The notes under the pieces are model-generated. The model made no database searches and was not told the DNA's origin. It saw nothing but the letters and a program-made list of their open reading frames with translations. A program made the translations under genes and the position numbers. Of a stretch of DNA of 64,000 nt, positions 23,996 through 32,002 are shown piece by piece. How positions within the stretch are numbered: position 1 is the first letter of the stretch; each line of letters opens with the position of its first letter. This DNA is from Rhodoblastus acidophilus. GTDB taxonomy: Bacteria; Pseudomonadota; Alphaproteobacteria; Rhizobiales; Beijerinckiaceae. The stretch covers positions 1-64,000 of the forward strand of contig NZ_WNKS01000008.1 of assembly GCF_009720655.1 (NCBI RefSeq). Direction: 5' to 3'.

Positions 23996-24058
23996 AGCGT
24001 TTTCAAGCGAAGTGGATTCCGGTTCGCGTTAAGAAAACGCGTCAGACTATAAAAAGCT
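23996..24058. repeat. Dispersed palindromic repeat, family R1
   Basis: R1 copy with GATTCCGGTTCGCGTTAAGA core, inside the flgB operon between fliE and flgG, covering the interval up to the flgG start region. It may influence mRNA stability between the two cistrons. Confidence 0.8.
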
Positions 24059-24059
24059 C

Positions 24060-24368
24060 TCAAATCTGCATCTGGCTGATCTGCTGATAGGCGGCGACCG
24101 CCTTGTCGCGAATGGCGACGGCGGACTGCAGGGTGCGCTCCGCCTGCATCACGCTTTCGGTCACCTGCTGCACGCTGACCTTGCCCTGGATGCCGGACAT
24201 CGACACGGACTCGGCGCTTCTCAGCGTCTTCACGGCGTCGCCGGCGGCGGCGGCCAGCGCCTGGCCGAAATCGGCGCCCGCGGTCGCCGAGGCCGGCGCC
24301 GTGACGGGAGAGGACGAGGCGAGTCCGCGCGCGACATCCATGGCGACAGGTAACAAAGCTCCGATCAT
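24060..24368 (-). CDS. fliE: Flagellar hook-basal body adaptor FliE
   Basis: A 102-residue FliE, which joins the MS ring to the proximal rod. Conserved C-terminal helix pair (VQQVTESVMQAERTLQSAVA, AVAAYQQISQMQI). GGAG precedes the ATG; the start is 1 bp past the flgC stop. Confidence 0.95.
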   Translation of the reverse strand: MIGALLPVAMDVARGLASSSPVTAPASATAGADFGQALAAAAGDAVKTLRSAESVSMSGIQGKVSVQQVTESVMQAERTLQSAVAIRDKAVAAYQQISQMQI

Positions 24369-24369
24369 G

Positions 24370-24789
24370 TCAGCTCCTCAAGAGATCGATGGTTGCGGAA
24401 AGCATCTGGCGGGATTGCTTCACGATTTGCAGATTGGCCTCATAGGACCGATTGGCTTCGCGCATGTCGGCCATTTCGAAGAGAAGATCGACGTTGGGCA
24501 TCTTCACGTGGCCGCTGGCGTCGGCGGCGGGATGTCCAGGCAGGTGCTCGGTCCGGAATGGGGTCGTGTCCGCGCCGATCGACTTGACCTGCACCAGGTT
24601 CTCGCCGCTGGCGCGATCGAGTTCGCTTTCGAAGGTGATCGTCTTGCGCGAATAGGGATCGGCGCCGGCGCTCGATCCGGTCGAAGACGCGTTGGCGATG
24701 TTTTCCGAGACGATGCGCAGGCGGGTCGACTGGCTGTGCAGACCCGAGCTGGCGATGTGCATGGAGGAGACAAGAGGATCGATCGCCAT
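24370..24789 (-). CDS. flgC: Flagellar proximal rod protein FlgC
   Basis: A 139-residue rod protein: [20 protein letters not shown] at the start, the rod motif [14 protein letters not shown], and [20 protein letters not shown] at the end. The open frame runs upstream to 25179, but ATG 24789 is the FlgC start and lies 2 bp after the flgB stop. Confidence 0.96.
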   Translation of the reverse strand: MAIDPLVSSMHIASSGLHSQSTRLRIVSENIANASSTGSSAGADPYSRKTITFESELDRASGENLVQVKSIGADTTPFRTEHLPGHPAADASGHVKMPNVDLLFEMADMREANRSYEANLQIVKQSRQMLSATIDLLRS

Positions 24790-24791
24790 GG

Positions 24792-25172
24792 TCAGGCCTT
24801 CGCAGCATTCATGAGCATTTGGTGGAACGAGCGGACCACGCCGACATCGAGCGCGTGGGCGCTGCTGACCTCGCCGGCCTTGAGCATTTCCTGCTCCAGG
24901 TTGACGGAGTTGCCGGAATAGACGACATCCCAGCTCTCCGTGGGTTTTACGCGCGATTTCGAGCCCGCGAGGACGTCCGGCTTGATGTGGCCCTGCGCCG
25001 TCGCCGCCATCGGCAATTGCAGATGCGACAGCACCGAGGAAAACGGGGTTACGTCCTGCGCGCGATAGCCGGGCGTGTTGGCGTTGGCGACATTCGAGGC
25101 GATGGTCGCCTGTCGCGTCGAGAGCCAGCTCGCCTTTTGCGACGCCAGCGAAAACAGCGCCAGGGTCTCCAC
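24792..25172 (-). CDS. flgB: Flagellar proximal rod protein FlgB
   Basis: A 126-residue rod protein with the motif [20 protein letters not shown] and the C-terminal [19 protein letters not shown]. It starts with GTG, supported by the strong ribosome binding site AGGAGG. It is the first gene of a six-gene rod/ring operon, with a putative box 44 bp upstream. Confidence 0.96.
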   Translation of the reverse strand: METLALFSLASQKASWLSTRQATIASNVANANTPGYRAQDVTPFSSVLSHLQLPMAATAQGHIKPDVLAGSKSRVKPTESWDVVYSGNSVNLEQEMLKAGEVSSAHALDVGVVRSFHQMLMNAAKA

Positions 25173-25215
25173 GGACCACCCTCCTGTGTTTGATAACCTG
25201 AACAGAAGATTAGGC

Positions 25216-25237
25216 GCGCAATCTTGCCTCAGGCTGG
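25216..25237 (-). promoter_or_regulatory. Putative FtcR-type box of flgB
   Basis: Core in gene sense CAGCCTGAGGCAAGATTGCG; AG cores 11 bp apart, ending 44 bp before the GTG start. It lies in the short gap after the ATP-grasp gene and overlaps that gene's 3' end. Confidence 0.6.
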
Positions 25238-26440
25238 CTCAAGGGTCTGCTCGTGGTCGGGACCATGCGCCGCGACCATGTGGCGGAAGGCGTCGAACAA
25301 GCGGCGCATGTGCGCGGACTTGTAGGGGAAGGTGATGGGGCAATCGAGATCGTGCGCGATCATCGCGGCGCCGATCTCAAAAATCAGCAGGCGGCCGTCG
25401 GCCGCTTCCGCGCAGTCGATCTGCAGATAATCGAGGCCGAGGCGGCGCTTCAACGCGTCGAGCGCCGCCGCGTGTCGCGCGGCAAACGCGTCGAAGTCGC
25501 GCATAAAAACCTCTTCCTCGGCGCGATGGGCGCGATTGTGCAGCATGTCGGCGTTGAGATAATGCACCATCCAGCGCGACGACACCGCGTAGTGAATCGG
25601 CCAGGCTTTTCCGTCGATTAAGGCGATCCGAATCTTGCGATATTTGCCGTCGGCGCCCGCGTAATCGACGAAGGGCGCGACATAGAACGCGTCGCCGGCG
25701 TGGCCGCGCAGATAAGCGCCAAGCTCCGCGGCGTGTTCGATTTTTTCCAGCTCCTCGCCGGCATGGGAATCGACGGGGCGGATGATCAGCGGATAAGCGC
25801 CGCCTTCCCCCTTCGCCAGCGCGGCGCGATCGAGCCAACGGTTTTCGGGAAAATGCAAAGCCTCGACGTCGCGCAGCAAACGCCAGGCGCCGTCGCGCGT
25901 CAGGCGGGCGATGGCGGCGGGATGGTTGAGGATGGGACAAGGCCAATAGGGCGCGGCCTCGTCGATCAGGCCCAGAATCGTCTGGTTGGCGCGGGATTCC
26001 GCGACGGCGACGAAGGCGACGTCATGGGGCGGCAGCCGAAGAAAATCCGCCTCGCTCTGGACATACAAGAAATCAACGTTGATCCCAGCGCCTTCCAGCA
26101 AGAATTCCACGGGCGTGTTGGCCATGAAATCGCCGGGCGCAAGCAGGACCAGCAGGCGGGGCGCGCCGGGGATTCGCGCGTTCTGGGGGTAAAGTTTTCT
26201 GCGCGCCAACGCCTCGCCCTGCAAGCGCAAGCGCGCCGCCCGCGAGCCGCGCAACAGCTCCACGGTCGAAAGGTCCATCAGCGCATTGGCGTCGTCCGGA
26301 TTGGCGGCGAGACGCGTCTGCAGCGCTTGCGCGATGGGAGCCAGCGATTCGCCGCGCATCGCGCGGCTGGTCAGCGCGGCGAGACCCATCAGCGGCGGCT
26401 CGGTCAAAATGGAGGGCGGGACGCAGGGCGAAACGGACAT
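25229..26440 (-). CDS. ATP-grasp protein of unknown role in the flagellar island
   Basis: A 403-residue soluble protein. Residues about 20-85 resemble a TPR pair. Residues about 100-390 look like an ATP-grasp fold of the RimK/glutathione-synthetase type: nucleotide-binding region PLIIRPVDSHAGEELEKIE, central FVDYAGADGKYRKIRIALID and a C-terminal metal-site region (LDYLQIDCAEAADGRLLIFE). The Asn that normally follows the metal-binding Glu appears to be replaced (FEIGAAM). ATP-grasp enzymes ligate a carboxylate to an amine or thiol; the substrate here is unknown. A putative flagellar box lies 57 bp upstream, inside the end of cheR, and the flgB box overlaps its own 3' end. I infer membership of the flagellar regulon. 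Confidence 0.7.
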   Translation of the reverse strand: MSVSPCVPPSILTEPPLMGLAALTSRAMRGESLAPIAQALQTRLAANPDDANALMDLSTVELLRGSRAARLRLQGEALARRKLYPQNARIPGAPRLLVLLAPGDFMANTPVEFLLEGAGINVDFLYVQSEADFLRLPPHDVAFVAVAESRANQTILGLIDEAAPYWPCPILNHPAAIARLTRDGAWRLLRDVEALHFPENRWLDRAALAKGEGGAYPLIIRPVDSHAGEELEKIEHAAELGAYLRGHAGDAFYVAPFVDYAGADGKYRKIRIALIDGKAWPIHYAVSSRWMVHYLNADMLHNRAHRAEEEVFMRDFDAFAARHAAALDALKRRLGLDYLQIDCAEAADGRLLIFEIGAAMIAHDLDCPITFPYKSAHMRRLFDAFRHMVAAHGPDHEQTLEPA

Positions 26441-26486
26441 CGGGGAAGCTCCAGAATCGGGCCTCCGACCGTCGCGGCGCCCTCCC

Positions 26487-27353
26487 CTATTTTGCCGTGC
26501 GAACTTGCTCCAGGCTGGCGCCCGCGCGCAAAGGCTCGTGATGCGGCGTCGCCGCGCGTCGCGTGAGAATGACGCGATTGTCCGAATGCGGCTTGAATTC
26601 GGAGGAATAGCCGATCACGCTCTCGGCCGCGCCCAGCACCAGAAAGCCGTCGGGCGCGAGCCTTTGCGCCATGCGGTTGAGCACGTCGCGCTTCTGGTCG
26701 GGCGCGAAATAGATCAGCACGTTGCGGCAGAAGATCACGTCGAATTGGCCGAGCGCGGAGAAATCGGCCATCAGGTTCTGCAGGCGGAAGTCCACCCTGG
26801 AGCGGATGTGCTGGCTGATCACCCAATTGTCCTTGCGCTTGGAGAAATAGCGCACGAGATGCTGGGCGGGCAGGCCGCGCTGCGCCTCGAAATGGGTATA
26901 AACGCCGTCCTTCGCCTTCTTCAGCACGGTTTCGGCGATATCGGTGGCGACGATGTCCACCGTCCAGCCCGCGAGATTGCGCGCCTCCTCGTCGACGATC
27001 ATGGCGAGCGAATAGGGCTCTTGCCCGGTCGAGCACGCCGCCGACCATATCCGGATTTTTCTTTGTCTCGCACGCTGCTTCAGCAGTTCCGGCAGGATGG
27101 CGTTGCGAAATCCGTCAAACGGCTGGCGGTCGCGAAAGAAGAAGGTTTCGTTGACCGTCATGGCCTCCGTCACCTTTTTCGCGAGCGTCCTGTCGGTCTC
27201 GATCATGGTGACGAGTTCGCCGAGATCGCTCAGGCCCGCCTGCTCGATCACCGGAGTCAGCCGCGCCTCGACGAGATATTTCTTCTCCTTGTCGAGCGAA
27301 AGGCCTGACGATTTCAGCAGAAAGGCTTGCAAAGCCGCGAAGGCCTGGGACAT
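26487..27353 (-). CDS. cheR: Chemotaxis methyltransferase CheR
   Basis: A 288-residue MCP glutamate methyltransferase: N-terminal helical domain (SGLSLDKEKKYLVEARLTPV), then the SAM-binding domain with MTVNETFFFRDRQPFD, IWSAACSTGQEPYSLAMI and IFCRNVLIYF. ATG 27353 is used (an alternative in-frame start at 27362 adds three residues). It is the last gene of the cheA-cheW-cheY-cheR unit. Its final codons overlap a putative regulatory site for the ATP-grasp gene. Confidence 0.96.
   Translation of the reverse strand: MSQAFAALQAFLLKSSGLSLDKEKKYLVEARLTPVIEQAGLSDLGELVTMIETDRTLAKKVTEAMTVNETFFFRDRQPFDGFRNAILPELLKQRARQRKIRIWSAACSTGQEPYSLAMIVDEEARNLAGWTVDIVATDIAETVLKKAKDGVYTHFEAQRGLPAQHLVRYFSKRKDNWVISQHIRSRVDFRLQNLMADFSALGQFDVIFCRNVLIYFAPDQKRDVLNRMAQRLAPDGFLVLGAAESVIGYSSEFKPHSDNRVILTRRAATPHHEPLRAGASLEQVRTAK
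26497..26518 (-). promoter_or_regulatory. Putative FtcR-type box of the ATP-grasp gene
   Basis: Core in gene sense CAGCCTGGAGCAAGTTCGCA, AG cores 11 bp apart, 57 bp before the ATG at 26440. It lies within the last codons of cheR, so it is under coding constraint as well. Confidence 0.5.
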
Positions 27354-27436
27354 GACGCACACTCACTCAGGGACACACAAACGCATCGACCCCATCACCG
27401 CGGGTGCGGTCGATGGACTCGCCTCTTTCCCCGCCC

Positions 27437-27540
27437 CAAGCAGGATTTCCGAAAAGTTGCGGCCGGCTTTCGGAAAGATCCTGCAAGAAACAAGGAAGGC
27501 TGAGCATGATTCGTTGGCGAGCCAACGAATCATGCTCAGC
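27437..27540. repeat. Structured repeat R2, copy 2
   Basis: Same two-stem layout as copy 1. The second hairpin (27499-27540) has perfect 20-bp arms, GCTGAGCATGATTCGTTGGC and its complement, with a 2-nt loop. The arm sequence differs from copy 1 yet pairing is complete. It lies between cheY and cheR and reaches the cheY stop codon. Confidence 0.85.
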
Positions 27541-27901
27541 ACAAGCCGACTTCCTCGAATTTCGATTTCACGATCTGCTTGTTGAACGGCTTCATGATGT
27601 ATTCGTCGGCGCCGGCCTGCATCGCCTTGGTGATGTGCTTGACGTCGCTTTCGGTGGTGCAGAACAGCACTTTCGGCGAACCGCCATTGGGCAGCTGGCG
27701 CAGGTTGATCAGGAATTCCAGCCCGTCCATCACCGGCATGTTCCAGTCCAGCAGTATGGCGTCGGGCATGTCGGCGTTCACCGCCGCCAGCGCCTTCTGG
27801 CCGTCCTCGGCCTCGCAGGTCTTGAAGTTCAGCTCTTCGAGAATCTTTTTGGCGATGCGCCGAATCATCGGCGAGTCGTCAACCACCAGCACGTTCTTCA
27901 T
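27536..27901 (-). CDS. cheY: Chemotaxis response regulator CheY
   Basis: A 121-residue stand-alone receiver. Acidic pair at residues 8-9 (VLVVDDSPMIRRIAKKI), phospho-acceptor Asp in AILLDWNMPVMDGLEFL, switch Thr in LFCTTESDV and conserved Lys in IMKPFNKQ. Phosphorylated by CheA, it would bind the flagellar switch. It lies between cheW and cheR. Confidence 0.95.
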   Translation of the reverse strand: MKNVLVVDDSPMIRRIAKKILEELNFKTCEAEDGQKALAAVNADMPDAILLDWNMPVMDGLEFLINLRQLPNGGSPKVLFCTTESDVKHITKAMQAGADEYIMKPFNKQIVKSKFEEVGLC

Positions 27902-27940
27902 TGTTCAGCTCCATTGCGTTTCGGAAACCGGAATTCCAGT

Positions 27941-28429
27941 TCAGCTCTTGTCCTCGGAGAAATCGAACACCGCGTCGACATTGAGCAGCGGCAGGATCTG
28001 TCCGCCGAACCGGTTGTAGCCGGAGGCGAATTTCGCCCGCTGTCGGCCGATATGCGGCGGCGGCGCGATAGCGTTGTCCGCCGTCAAGGTCAGGACGTCG
28101 CCGACCTCGTCGACGAGAAGCGCGAAGGCCTCCTTGTGATGTTCGATGCCGATGGCGAGGCTGCCCGGCCCGCCCGCCTCCGGCTCCAGGCCGAGGCGAC
28201 GGCGCAGGCTCACCGCCGTGACGATCTTGCCGCGCAGGTTCACCAGCCCGACGATATCGGCCGGCCCGCCCGGCGCCGCGGTCACCGAGCCGATGCGGAA
28301 GATCGTCTGGACCTGCGTGACCGGCAGCCCAAAGGTGTCGCCGGCCACCTTGATCGAGAAATAGCCATCCAGCGCACTCCCGGCGGTCTGGAGACCGTCG
28401 CGTATCACTTTCGAGGATTCGTAGCTCAT
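27941..28429 (-). CDS. cheW: Chemotaxis coupling protein CheW
   Basis: A 162-residue CheW-domain protein (YFSIKVAGDTFGLPVTQVQT; IVGLVNLRGKIVTAVSLRRR) that couples receptors to CheA. It overlaps the cheA stop by 4 bp. Confidence 0.95.
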   Translation of the reverse strand: MSYESSKVIRDGLQTAGSALDGYFSIKVAGDTFGLPVTQVQTIFRIGSVTAAPGGPADIVGLVNLRGKIVTAVSLRRRLGLEPEAGGPGSLAIGIEHHKEAFALLVDEVGDVLTLTADNAIAPPPHIGRQRAKFASGYNRFGGQILPLLNVDAVFDFSEDKS

Positions 28430-31218
28430 GCGGCCGCTCCGGCGAAAAGAACTTCGTCTTGCATGTCGTTCTGCTGCTCGATGCAGGCGTGGATCAGATC
28501 GAGCATCTGGGTGCGCTGGAACTTGCCGACCGCGCCGGCCATGCCGGCGGCGGCCGCCGCGCGCAGGATCTCGCGGGTCGCATAGGGGGCGAGCGCGATC
28601 ATCGGGAAGGCGGCGCCGGCCTCGCGCAGGCGCTCCGCCAGTTCGTAACCGGCGACGTCGGGAAGCTCGATGTCGATCAGCGCCGCGTCGAACGGACCGG
28701 AATGTCCGAGCGCCGACGCGCCCTGCGCGCCCGAGCCGGCCTTCACCACTTCAAACCCATGGGCCTGAAGCGTGGAGGCGAGCATGTCGCGGAAGAAGGC
28801 GGCGTCGTCGATGAGCAGCAGCCGGCTCTTGCGGTCCTTGGGCCGCTCGGCCTGCGGACGCACGATGTCGATGAAATGCGCGATGTCGAGCAGTTCGACC
28901 ACCTTGCCGTTGATCTCGGCGGCGCCGACGATGCCCGGCTGGTCGCCGGCGATCTCGACGTCGAGCTTCTCCTCGATGATGTCGACAATGGCGTCGATCA
29001 GCAGGCCGAAGGGCTCGCCATCCGGGCTGACGACGAACACAGTGTTGTCGCCTTCCCTGACCATGACGTCCGGCGCCGCGGCGACGATGGGCATCAGGCG
29101 GCCCTGGTGCTGCATCAGCATCATGCCGTTCGAGAATTCGATCTTCTCCGAGGAGACCGTCTCGATGCGGGCGATGTTGGACAAAGGCAGCACCTTGTCG
29201 ACGCCGGTTCCGGCGCGGAAATAGACCAGCCTTGTCCTGTCGCCGACGCGGAGCGCGTCACTTTCGACATTGGCGGCCGAGCCTTCGCGCGACTGCTCGA
29301 GGCCGAGCGCCTGGCAGACGCCGTTCGGATCCAGGATCAACACCACCGAGCCGTCGCCGAGAATGGTGTGGCCGGAGAAGGAGGACAGATGCGACAGCGA
29401 AACGCCCATCGGCTTGACGACGATTTCCTGCACGTCCACCACCGCGTCGACCGTAATGCCGAACGCATGGGCGCCGACGCGCATGATCACGGCGAGTTGC
29501 TCGGCTTCCGCGGTGCGGTTTTCCGGCGGGGCGAGATGCAACAGCTCGGCGAGGCTGCCGATCGGAAGAACCGCTTCGCGCAGTTGCAGGATTTTCGAGC
29601 CCTGCACCAGTTCGATCTTGTGTTCGCCGCCGTTGAGGCCGACCGCCTCGACCACGGAATGCTGCGGCAGGGCGAAACGCTGGCCGCTGGCCTCCACGAT
29701 CAGCGCTGGCGCGATGGCGAGCGTCAGCGGAATCTTCAGCGCGAATTTCGCGCCCTTGCCGGGCGTCGAGGTCAATGCGACGGAGCCGCCGATCGCCTGG
29801 ATGTTCTCGCGCACCACGTCCATGCCGACGCCGCGCCCGGAAACATTGGTGACCTTCTCGGCCGTGGAGAAACCGGCCGCGAAGATGAAGCGGTAGATCT
29901 CCTCATCGCTCATCCGCTCCAGCTGCTGGGCCGAAGCGACGCCGAGCTGGATCGCCTTCTTCTTGATCTTGTTGATGTCGAGGCCGCGCCCGTCGTCGGC
30001 GATCTCGATGGTGATCTGTCCCGCCTCATGGGCGGCGGAAACCCGCACCGTGCCGGCGGCGGGCTTGCCGACGCGCAGGCGCTCCTCCGGAGTCTCGATG
30101 CCGTGGTCGGCGCAATTGCGGACGAGATGGGTGAGCGGATCGCGGATGAGGTCGATGAGCTGGCGGTCGAGTTCGGTGTCGGCGCCCTCGGTGACCAGAT
30201 TGATCTTCTTGTTGAGATCGTTGGCGAGGTCGCGGATCATGCGCGGCAGGTTGGAGAACACCCGCTCCACCGGCTGCATGCGGGCGCGCATCACCGCGTC
30301 CTGCAGGTCGGTTGTCATGGTCGACAGCCGCTGCAGCGGCGATTTCAGCGTCTCGTCTTCCTTGTGCCGCGTCAGCTCGATGAGCTGGTTGCGGGTCAGG
30401 ACCAGCTCGGAGACCAGATTCATGATCCGCTCGAGCGTATTCAGATTGATGCGGATCGTGTCCGCGCCTTTCGCGCGGCCCTCGCTGGCCTCGCCGGCCT
30501 TGGCCGCGGAGGGGTGGGCCGCCTCGGGCGCGCCCTTCACGGCGAGCGCGGCGGGAGCGGGCTCCGGCGCCTTGGCCCCTTCGGCTTTCACCGAAGCCGA
30601 CTGTTCACGCCGGACGTCGAGCTTGGCGGCGCGAAGCGAGGCGACCAGCGCGTCGAGCGTTTCCTGCGTCGCCGGTCGCGCGGGGATTTCGGACACGGGC
30701 TCGGCCGGCCATTCCTCGGGCGCGGAAGCGACCGGCTCGGGCTCGGGTTCCGGCATGACCTCCTCGACCACCTCCGGTTCCGGCTCGGCCACGGCCGCGA
30801 GGGGTTCCTCGGCGGGCGCGGCGCTGGCCGCTTCGCCGCCCTGGCAGATCGCCACCTGGCGCTCAAGCAGCGCTATCATTTCGCTGTCGTCGCCCTCGGG
30901 CTCCTGGCCCGTTTCCTCGAGATCGCCGAGCAGCACCTTGACCTGGTCGACGGCGGTGAGAATGGCGGAGACGACATCCGGCGTCGCCGTCGCGCCTTCG
31001 CGCAGGCAGCCGATCAGGCTTTCCGCGTGATGGGTCAGACGTTGCAGACGCTCCAGTCCCAAAAAGCCGCATGTGCCCTTGATCGTGTGCACCAGCCGGA
31101 AAATGCTGGAGATCAGCGCGGCGTCGTCGGGGTTGCGCTCGAAGGCGACGATCTGCGCCGAGGCCGCCTCGATCTGCTCCGCCGACTCGGCGAGAAATTC
31201 CATCAACATTTCGTCCAT
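28426..31218 (-). CDS. cheA: Hybrid chemotaxis kinase CheA with C-terminal receiver
   Basis: A 930-residue histidine kinase. Residues 1-105 are the Hpt domain with the phosphorylated His in FRLVHTIKGTCGFLGL. After an Ala/Glu/Pro-rich linker comes the dimerisation helix (about 255-310, RIMNLVSELVLTRNQL), then the ATPase domain with N box VRNCADHGIETPEERL and G boxes DDGRGLDI and GRGVGMDVV. Two CheW-like modules follow (about 530-670 and 680-800), then a receiver domain (about 805-920; LLLIDDAAFFRDM, AALIDIELPDVAGYEL). Most CheA proteins lack the second CheW module and the receiver. No chemoreceptor gene lies in the window. Confidence 0.95.
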   Translation of the reverse strand: MDEMLMEFLAESAEQIEAASAQIVAFERNPDDAALISSIFRLVHTIKGTCGFLGLERLQRLTHHAESLIGCLREGATATPDVVSAILTAVDQVKVLLGDLEETGQEPEGDDSEMIALLERQVAICQGGEAASAAPAEEPLAAVAEPEPEVVEEVMPEPEPEPVASAPEEWPAEPVSEIPARPATQETLDALVASLRAAKLDVRREQSASVKAEGAKAPEPAPAALAVKGAPEAAHPSAAKAGEASEGRAKGADTIRINLNTLERIMNLVSELVLTRNQLIELTRHKEDETLKSPLQRLSTMTTDLQDAVMRARMQPVERVFSNLPRMIRDLANDLNKKINLVTEGADTELDRQLIDLIRDPLTHLVRNCADHGIETPEERLRVGKPAAGTVRVSAAHEAGQITIEIADDGRGLDINKIKKKAIQLGVASAQQLERMSDEEIYRFIFAAGFSTAEKVTNVSGRGVGMDVVRENIQAIGGSVALTSTPGKGAKFALKIPLTLAIAPALIVEASGQRFALPQHSVVEAVGLNGGEHKIELVQGSKILQLREAVLPIGSLAELLHLAPPENRTAEAEQLAVIMRVGAHAFGITVDAVVDVQEIVVKPMGVSLSHLSSFSGHTILGDGSVVLILDPNGVCQALGLEQSREGSAANVESDALRVGDRTRLVYFRAGTGVDKVLPLSNIARIETVSSEKIEFSNGMMLMQHQGRLMPIVAAAPDVMVREGDNTVFVVSPDGEPFGLLIDAIVDIIEEKLDVEIAGDQPGIVGAAEINGKVVELLDIAHFIDIVRPQAERPKDRKSRLLLIDDAAFFRDMLASTLQAHGFEVVKAGSGAQGASALGHSGPFDAALIDIELPDVAGYELAERLREAGAAFPMIALAPYATREILRAAAAAGMAGAVGKFQRTQMLDLIHACIEQQNDMQDEVLFAGAAA

Positions 31219-31227
31219 GGCGACGCC

Positions 31228-31734
31228 TCAGCTCTTCTTGTTGCGGGAGCGGGACGCGCCCGCGGATGAGGGACCGCCCTCGTTGATCAACCGGTTCACA
31301 TAGGCGAGGCCAATCCGCATCTGCTCGGCGGTCGCCTCACAGGATTCGACGATCGAATCGGGATAATCCGGCTGGGTGGATTCCGCCGCCAATGTGCGCT
31401 GCGCGTCGATGACGATTTGCGTCAGGCGCGAGAGAACGGATTCGAATTTCTTGCGCAGCGCCGGATCGACCTTCTCATAGGCCTCCAGCGCGTGCTTGGC
31501 GTCGGGAAGCGTCGACTGCTCGAAATATTCCGAATAGCTCCGGGGCTGCCAGGCGAGCGCCTCCTCGGTCATTTCCGGCATGGTCGGCAGGAATTCGAGC
31601 AGAAGCAGAATTTCGTTGAAAACATTGAGATAATCGTTCGCAAGCCCAGTGACCGGATTGATGATCCCGAGCACAGGCTCGGGAATCGGGGCAGGCGCTG
31701 AAAAGTCGTCGTCCTTCACCTGAAGCATAGCCAT
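31228..31734 (-). CDS. Conserved hypothetical protein upstream of cheA
   Basis: A 168-residue soluble helical protein I do not recognise, with a polar middle (EYFEQSTLPDAKHALEAYEK) and a basic, Ser-rich tail. ATG 31734 (MAMLQVKDDDF) is preferred over the upstream ATG at 31779 because it follows a purine-rich GCGGG and avoids an atypical N-terminus. It is 9 bp ahead of cheA and so is the probable first gene of the che operon. A chemotaxis role is inferred only from position. Confidence 0.65.
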   Translation of the reverse strand: MAMLQVKDDDFSAPAPIPEPVLGIINPVTGLANDYLNVFNEILLLLEFLPTMPEMTEEALAWQPRSYSEYFEQSTLPDAKHALEAYEKVDPALRKKFESVLSRLTQIVIDAQRTLAAESTQPDYPDSIVESCEATAEQMRIGLAYVNRLINEGGPSSAGASRSRNKKS

Positions 31735-32002
31735 CCCGCGATACCCGCATAAGTTGTGTTCAAGATGATTTGCTCGCAAACCGATAATAAACGGTTACCA
31801 TAGACACCGCAGACACATCTCCACGGTTGTAAAATGCGAAATAGTCGCGCAGCCGCGCCGGACGCCTGCAACTCTGCGTTGAAAGTCTGTTAACAAAGTC
31901 ACGCCAAGATGCAGGTGCGGATCGGGCGCGCGGCGCCGGACGGCGCCGGATGAGCGGTGGCGGGAGAAACGAAATGAAATCAACAGGAGCGAAGCCGCCA
32001 AC
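31735..32002. promoter_or_regulatory. Divergent promoter region of cheB and the che operon
   Basis: A 268-bp noncoding region between divergent chemotaxis units. It includes AT-richer stretches near 31760-31830 and a single GTTAAC half-site near 31890, but no full CtrA site and no FtcR-type box. This suggests that chemotaxis genes are controlled differently from the structural genes. Confidence 0.5.

Noticed and set aside
28459-31269. A 936-residue plus-strand open frame opposite cheA, and similar long antisense frames at 43468-45579, 35998-37968 and 12087-13943
   Set aside because: They are shadows produced by high GC codon bias opposite genuine, recognisable genes. They show no domain and are rich in Arg, His and Asp runs typical of antisense translation.
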